Positions 22,065 through 24,859 of a DNA stretch of 24,859 nt are shown in pieces. Numbering within the stretch: the stretch's first letter is position 1; each line of letters starts with the position of its first letter. Below the pieces are notes generated by a model, which saw nothing but the letters and a program-made list of their open reading frames with translations, did not search any database and was not told the origin of the DNA. Location of the stretch: NCBI GenBank assembly GCA_040307715.1, contig JAWRJC010000111.1, positions 1 to 24,859 of the forward strand, read 5' to 3'. The stretch comes from RUG13615 sp040307715. GTDB taxonomy: Bacteria > Bacillota > Clostridia > Peptostreptococcales > Anaerovoracaceae. The position numbers and the translations under genes are program-made.

Positions 22065-23022
22065 TGCCTGTGGCATTCTCCTTGAATAGTGCTTTCTGTA
22101 TCCTCGTAAAGGTGTCCGGCGGCGGGCACTCGATCGTCTTTCCCGCCAGCGGTCCTTCGTGGAACCGCATTGCCGCGCAGTGCAGCAGCTGTCCGCGGAC
22201 ACCGTATTCTTTCTTTGCTGCTTCGTTGATCTTCGGCGCCCCGTATTTGGGATCGCCCAGGATCGGATGGCCTACCTCCGCCAGATGCAGCCGGATCTGA
22301 TGCGTCCGTCCCGTCAGGATCCGGACACGCACCAATGTGTATTTTCCGCTCGCGGCGAGCGGTGTGACGAGCGTCTCCATCCACTTGCCTTCTTCGGCAA
22401 GGCGGGAACGGTTGTCCGTCTCATCCCGGACCATCCTGTCGCGGAGCATGAGCGTTTCTTCGATCCGCCCCGTCACGATGGCCAGGTACTCCTTATCAAC
22501 AGCTTCCTTATCGCGCATCAGCACAGTATAGGTGCGCAGCGCTTCCTGCGTCTTGCCGAACAGAACGATGCCGGTCGTGTTGCGGTCGAGCCGGTTGACA
22601 GCAGCCGGGCGGAAGTGGTTTTCTTTCACCGGCGAGTAATCGCCCTTCTCCATCAGATACCCTTCGACCTGGTTGACGAGCGTGTTTTTCTTTTCCGTCT
22701 TGTCGCCGTGGGTCAGCAGCCCGAATGGTTTGCCGACGAACAGCACCTGCTCATCCTCGTAAAGGACCTTGAACTGCCGGGGCGCATGCCAGACCCTGCG
22801 CGTGCTGCGCAGCGCCTCCGCCTGTTCCTCCGAAATATAGACGCTGATCTCATCACCTTCGGACAGCAGTGTTTCCCGGCTTGCGCGTTTGCCGTTCACC
22901 TTGACGTCTTTGCGGATCATCTTGTAGATGAGCGACAGCGGTGCCTTGTCGAAATACTGTCTGAGAAAGCGGTCCAGTCTGCGCTGGGCGTCGTTTGTTC
23001 CTGCTTTGATCGTGACCATCAT
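22039..23022 (-). CDS. RluA-family pseudouridine synthase (RluC/D-like)
   Basis: 327 aa. Isomerises specific uridines to pseudouridine in structured RNA, most likely 23S rRNA. An S4 RNA-binding domain is at the N-terminus (LDRFLRQYFDKAPLSLIYKM, VNGKRAS, EGDEISVYI). The catalytic Asp is in VNRLDRNTTGIVLFGKT; DKEYLAIV and GRTHQIRLHLAEVGHPILGD are family motifs. The specific RluC, RluD or RluB-like target cannot be decided. There is no ribosome binding site, and a perfect TATAAT ends 3 bp before the ATG-ATG start, so the mRNA may be leaderless. An earlier in-frame GTG at 23032-23034 lies across that -10. It opens the operon with lepB, smpB and peroxiredoxin. Confidence 0.9.
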   Translation of the reverse strand: MMVTIKAGTNDAQRRLDRFLRQYFDKAPLSLIYKMIRKDVKVNGKRASRETLLSEGDEISVYISEEQAEALRSTRRVWHAPRQFKVLYEDEQVLFVGKPFGLLTHGDKTEKKNTLVNQVEGYLMEKGDYSPVKENHFRPAAVNRLDRNTTGIVLFGKTQEALRTYTVLMRDKEAVDKEYLAIVTGRIEETLMLRDRMVRDETDNRSRLAEEGKWMETLVTPLAASGKYTLVRVRILTGRTHQIRLHLAEVGHPILGDPKYGAPKINEAAKKEYGVRGQLLHCAAMRFHEGPLAGKTIECPPPDTFTRIQKALFKENATGNEGRKQTV

Positions 23023-23025
23023 AAT

Positions 23026-23031
23026 ATTATA
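23026..23031 (-). promoter_or_regulatory. -10 element immediately before the rluA-like start codon
   Basis: A perfect TATAAT on the minus strand ends 3 bp before ATG at 23020-23022. The expected start of transcription, about 7 bp downstream, falls on the ATG pair. A -35 match at normal spacing (TGTGAA) is poor. Confidence 0.5.
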
Positions 23032-23131
23032 CACTGACCGGGCGTGTTTTCACACCTCTGATTTGCATTATCTTGCTGCCGCGGCACAAAACCGCTCCGG
23101 TCCGCACCGCACAGAGTCCTTACGATTTTTA

Positions 23132-23160
23132 TGGAATCGCTGCGGTTCCTGTGGTAAAAT
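23132..23160 (+). promoter_or_regulatory. Predicted promoter of the small membrane protein
   Basis: An extended -10 TGGTAAAAT (TAAAAT at 23155-23160) with a weak -35 TGGAAT (23132-23137) at 17-bp spacing. It lies 22 bp before the ATG, divergent from the rluA-like operon. Confidence 0.5.
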
Positions 23161-23182
23161 AACTTGGTAAGGAGATTTTGCT

Positions 23183-23374
23183 ATGGAAAAAATCAAAGAC
23201 TTCTTTTACAACAAAAATGACGTGCTCATCGCCCTGCTGATCCTGGCATGTGCCGCCGCTGTCATCTACTTCCGCGTCCGCGCGATCATGGCGTATCCGC
23301 AGCAGCAGATGGAAGACTCCGGCGCAGTCATCGACATGGCGAAAGCCGCGTTTACCATGCTCGGCATCGGCTGA
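23183..23374 (+). CDS. 63-aa single-pass membrane protein, function unknown
   Basis: A short hydrophilic N-terminus (MEKIKDFFYNKND) is followed by one membrane helix (about 14-32, VLIALLILACAAAVIYF) and a conserved-looking RVRAIMAYPQQQ segment. The C-terminal half is mildly amphipathic. There is no signal cleavage site. It is well supported as a real gene: AAGGAG 8 bp before the ATG, an extended -10 promoter just upstream and a strong terminator 13 bp after the stop. I do not recognise a named family, although I recall similarly sized DxxYxKND...-membrane-helix proteins in Firmicutes. It is expressed separately from the aldolase downstream. Topology is predicted N-in with the C-terminus outside, or the reverse; the Arg residues after the helix leave this unclear. 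Confidence 0.72.
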   Translation: MEKIKDFFYNKNDVLIALLILACAAAVIYFRVRAIMAYPQQQMEDSGAVIDMAKAAFTMLGIG

Positions 23375-23387
23375 TCCGGGCAGCACG

Positions 23388-23417
23388 CATCGCCCGCATG
23401 GGCGATGTCTTGTTTTT
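23388..23417 (+). terminator. Terminator after the small membrane-protein gene
   Basis: CATCGCCC, GCAT loop, GGGCGATG (8-bp perfect stem, 23388-23407), then TCTTGTTTTT. It could also act as an attenuator for fba, since only about 40 bp separate it from the aldolase start and no strong promoter is visible in that gap. Confidence 0.82.
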
Positions 23418-23456
23418 ACGTTATTACAAAAGCGTGTTCCAATACGGAGGTCAACA

Positions 23457-24392
23457 ATGGCACTCATTACTTCGAAAGATATGTTCGCCAAAGCACTGAA
23501 CAGCGATTACGCGATCGGCGCATTCAATGTGAACAACATGGAGATCATCCAGGGCATCATGGAAGGCGCGCAGGCGGAGAACGCCCGTGTCATCCTGCAG
23601 GTTTCCGCCGGTGCCCGCAAATACGCCAAACCCGCTTACCTGGTCAAACTCGTGGAGGCGGCGATCATCGACACAGGCGTTGATGTCTGCCTGCATCTCG
23701 ACCACGGCGCGGATTTTGAGATCTGCAAAAAATGCGTCGACGACGGTTTCACTTCCGTCATGATCGACGGTTCCAAGTACCCGTTCGAAGAGAACATCGC
23801 GCTGACCAAACAGGTCGTTGACTACGCCCACGACAAGGGCGTCGTGGTCGAAGCCGAGCTCGGCAAACTGGCCGGCATCGAGGATGATGTCAACGTGGAT
23901 GCCCGCTCCGCCACCTTCACCGATCCGGCGGAGGCACAGGAGTTCGTTGAACGCACCGGGGTCGACTCGCTGGCCGTCGCCATCGGTACCAGCCACGGCG
24001 CTTACAAGTTCAAGGGCACACCCTACCTCGATTTCGAACGTCTGAAGGAGATCCACAAGCTGATCCCCGGCACACCGCTCGTCCTGCACGGAGCCAGCAC
24101 AGTCCTGCCCGAATTCGTGGACAAGTGCAACCAGTACGGAGGCCAGATCCCCGGCGCACAGGGGGTCCCCGAAGACATGATCAAAGAAGCAGCCAAATAC
24201 GGCGTCTGCAAGGTCAACATCGACACCGATGTTCGTCTGGCGATGACCGCCGAGATCCGCAAGTATCTCATTGAGCATCCGGCGGACTTCGATCCGCGCC
24301 TGTATCTCGGACCCGCCCGCGACGCGATCCGTGAGATGGTCCAGCACAAGATCCGCGACGTCCTGAATTCGTCCGGCACGATGGCGCTGTAA
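23457..24392 (+). CDS. fba: Class II fructose-bisphosphate aldolase
   Basis: 311-aa cytoplasmic zinc enzyme of glycolysis and gluconeogenesis that splits fructose 1,6-bisphosphate to dihydroxyacetone phosphate and glyceraldehyde 3-phosphate. Seen: AFNVNNME near the N-terminus, LHLDHGADF with the proton-donating Asp and a zinc-binding His, MIDGSKYPFEENI, VEAELGKLAGIEDD (metal-region Glu), AIGTSHGAYK and LHGASTV with the further zinc His residues, and KVNIDTDVRLA (phosphate/substrate binding). Length fits the class IIA Bacillus-type enzymes. The ATG at 23457 was chosen because CGGAGGT lies 5 bp upstream; the open frame extends back across the membrane-protein gene and terminator, which is not credible. 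The DtxR-type regulator follows 37 bp downstream. Confidence 0.95.
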   Translation: MALITSKDMFAKALNSDYAIGAFNVNNMEIIQGIMEGAQAENARVILQVSAGARKYAKPAYLVKLVEAAIIDTGVDVCLHLDHGADFEICKKCVDDGFTSVMIDGSKYPFEENIALTKQVVDYAHDKGVVVEAELGKLAGIEDDVNVDARSATFTDPAEAQEFVERTGVDSLAVAIGTSHGAYKFKGTPYLDFERLKEIHKLIPGTPLVLHGASTVLPEFVDKCNQYGGQIPGAQGVPEDMIKEAAKYGVCKVNIDTDVRLAMTAEIRKYLIEHPADFDPRLYLGPARDAIREMVQHKIRDVLNSSGTMAL

Positions 24393-24429
24393 ACGGCCGC
24401 CAGATATCCCCCCCTACAGGAGGTAAACG

Positions 24430-24798
24430 ATGAAATTACAAGAATCCGGCGAAATGTACCTGGAGACGATCCTTGTGCTTTCGCAGAAGATGCCGCACGT
24501 GCGCTCCATTGATGTCTGTGAGGAAATGGGCTATTCCAAACCCAGCGTCAGCCGCGCGATGAGCATTCTCCGCAACAACGGCTATGTTATCATGGACGAC
24601 AGCGGGTATCTGCATCTGACCGAGACCGGCATGGAAGTAGCGACCAAGATCTACGACCGCCACAACACCCTCTCCGCTTTTCTGGAAGGAATCGGCGTCG
24701 AAGAAGAAACCGCTGCCGAAGATGCCTGCCGGATCGAGCACGTCATCAGCGATGACACCATGGCGGCGATCAAAGCGTACATGGCGAAAGAGAAATAG
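24430..24798 (+). CDS. DtxR/MntR-family metal-dependent regulator (short form)
   Basis: 122 aa, a dimeric DNA-binding repressor activated by a divalent metal. A winged helix-turn-helix spans residues about 5-65 (SIDVCEEMGYSKPSVSRAMS, wing GYLHLTETG). The dimerisation and metal-binding domain follows. By alignment in my head, Met9, Cys100, Glu103 and His104 (EMYLETI and DACRIEH) correspond to DtxR Met10, Cys102, Glu105 and His106, whereas manganese-type MntR has Asp at the first position and Glu at the second. This favours iron. The SH3-like third domain of DtxR is missing, as in MntR. AGGAGGT lies 5 bp before the ATG. It may be co-transcribed with fba. Its targets are unknown; no metal transporter gene is in the window. 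Confidence 0.88.
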   Translation: MKLQESGEMYLETILVLSQKMPHVRSIDVCEEMGYSKPSVSRAMSILRNNGYVIMDDSGYLHLTETGMEVATKIYDRHNTLSAFLEGIGVEEETAAEDACRIEHVISDDTMAAIKAYMAKEK

Positions 24799-24820
24799 CG
24801 GCATACGCAAGGCGTGCCGC
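24798..24820 (+). terminator. GC-rich hairpin after the DtxR-family gene (possible terminator)
   Basis: GCGGCA(TA)CGC-AAG-GCGTGCCGC forms a 9-bp stem with a 2-nt bulge starting at the stop codon. No T-run follows, so termination is doubtful. An alternative CCGC-AAA-GCGG hairpin overlaps it. The last 38 bp to the window edge show no gene, only a GGAGGG that could be a ribosome binding site for a gene beyond the window. Confidence 0.35.
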
Positions 24821-24859
24821 AAAGCGGTATGAAAAGAAGAGCGGTTCCGGAGGGTACCG

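Noticed and set aside
19932..22085. 717-codon plus-strand open frame across peroxiredoxin, smpB and lepB
   Set aside because: Antisense to three well-supported genes, Arg/His-rich shadow composition, and no ribosome binding site.
22065..22202. 46-residue N-terminal extension of lepB to 22202
   Set aside because: It would run deep into the rluA-like gene; the Arg/Ser-rich translation looks like an out-of-frame reading of that gene, and a ribosome binding site lies at 22078-22083.
23250..23456. 69-residue N-terminal extension of the aldolase
   Set aside because: It overlaps the small membrane-protein gene and a strong terminator; the true start has CGGAGGT 5 bp upstream and matches the family N-terminus.

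Overview
The window looks like chromosomal DNA of a Gram-positive, sortase-anchoring Firmicute of fairly high G+C. The signs are LPXTG-type cell-wall proteins, a class C sortase, strong AGGAGG-type ribosome binding sites, and a one-piece tmRNA with a streptococcus-like tag (AKNNRSFALAA). I see no CRISPR array, transposase, phage gene, rRNA or tRNA. The species cannot be named from the sequence alone.

The left edge (2-826, +) is the C-terminal three quarters or so of a homoserine dehydrogenase. Convergent to it, positions 842 to about 11995 on the minus strand carry a complete sortase-pilus operon. In order of transcription it encodes a ~100-aa coiled-coil protein of unknown role, a dedicated type I signal peptidase, a major pilin (LPSTG), a class C sortase, a minor Cna_B-type pilin (PKTGD), a short sortase-like protein that has lost its catalytic His and Arg, and a 1967-aa fibro-slime/SpaA-repeat adhesin (LPNTG). 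A TTGACA-N16-TAAAAT promoter and an 11-bp stem hairpin lie ahead of the first gene. The expected logic is that the signal peptidase and Sec export the subunits, the class C sortase polymerises the major pilin, and the giant protein and the PKTGD protein serve as tip and base or accessory subunits. The sortase-like protein has no assigned role and is the most unusual gene here.

A divergent alanine/ornithine-racemase-family gene (12118-13200, +) separates the pilus operon from a second very large wall protein (13330-17697, -). That protein has a VSTGD-type anchor, heptad repeats and an AT-rich upstream region.

The right third is housekeeping. It holds ssrA (tmRNA) and a type I-beta-like glutamine synthetase, then a minus-strand operon rluA-like > lepB > smpB > 1-Cys-type peroxiredoxin. 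ssrA and smpB, which act together in trans-translation, lie within 2.5 kb of each other. Divergent from the operon is a 63-aa membrane protein with a good ribosome binding site and its own terminator. Then come class II fructose-bisphosphate aldolase and a short DtxR-family regulator whose metal ligands resemble those of iron sensors.

The best candidates for undescribed biology are the sortase-like protein fixed inside the pilus operon, the coiled-coil protein that opens the operon, and the conserved-looking 63-aa membrane protein. Domain and motif calls were made by eye. No database search was possible.
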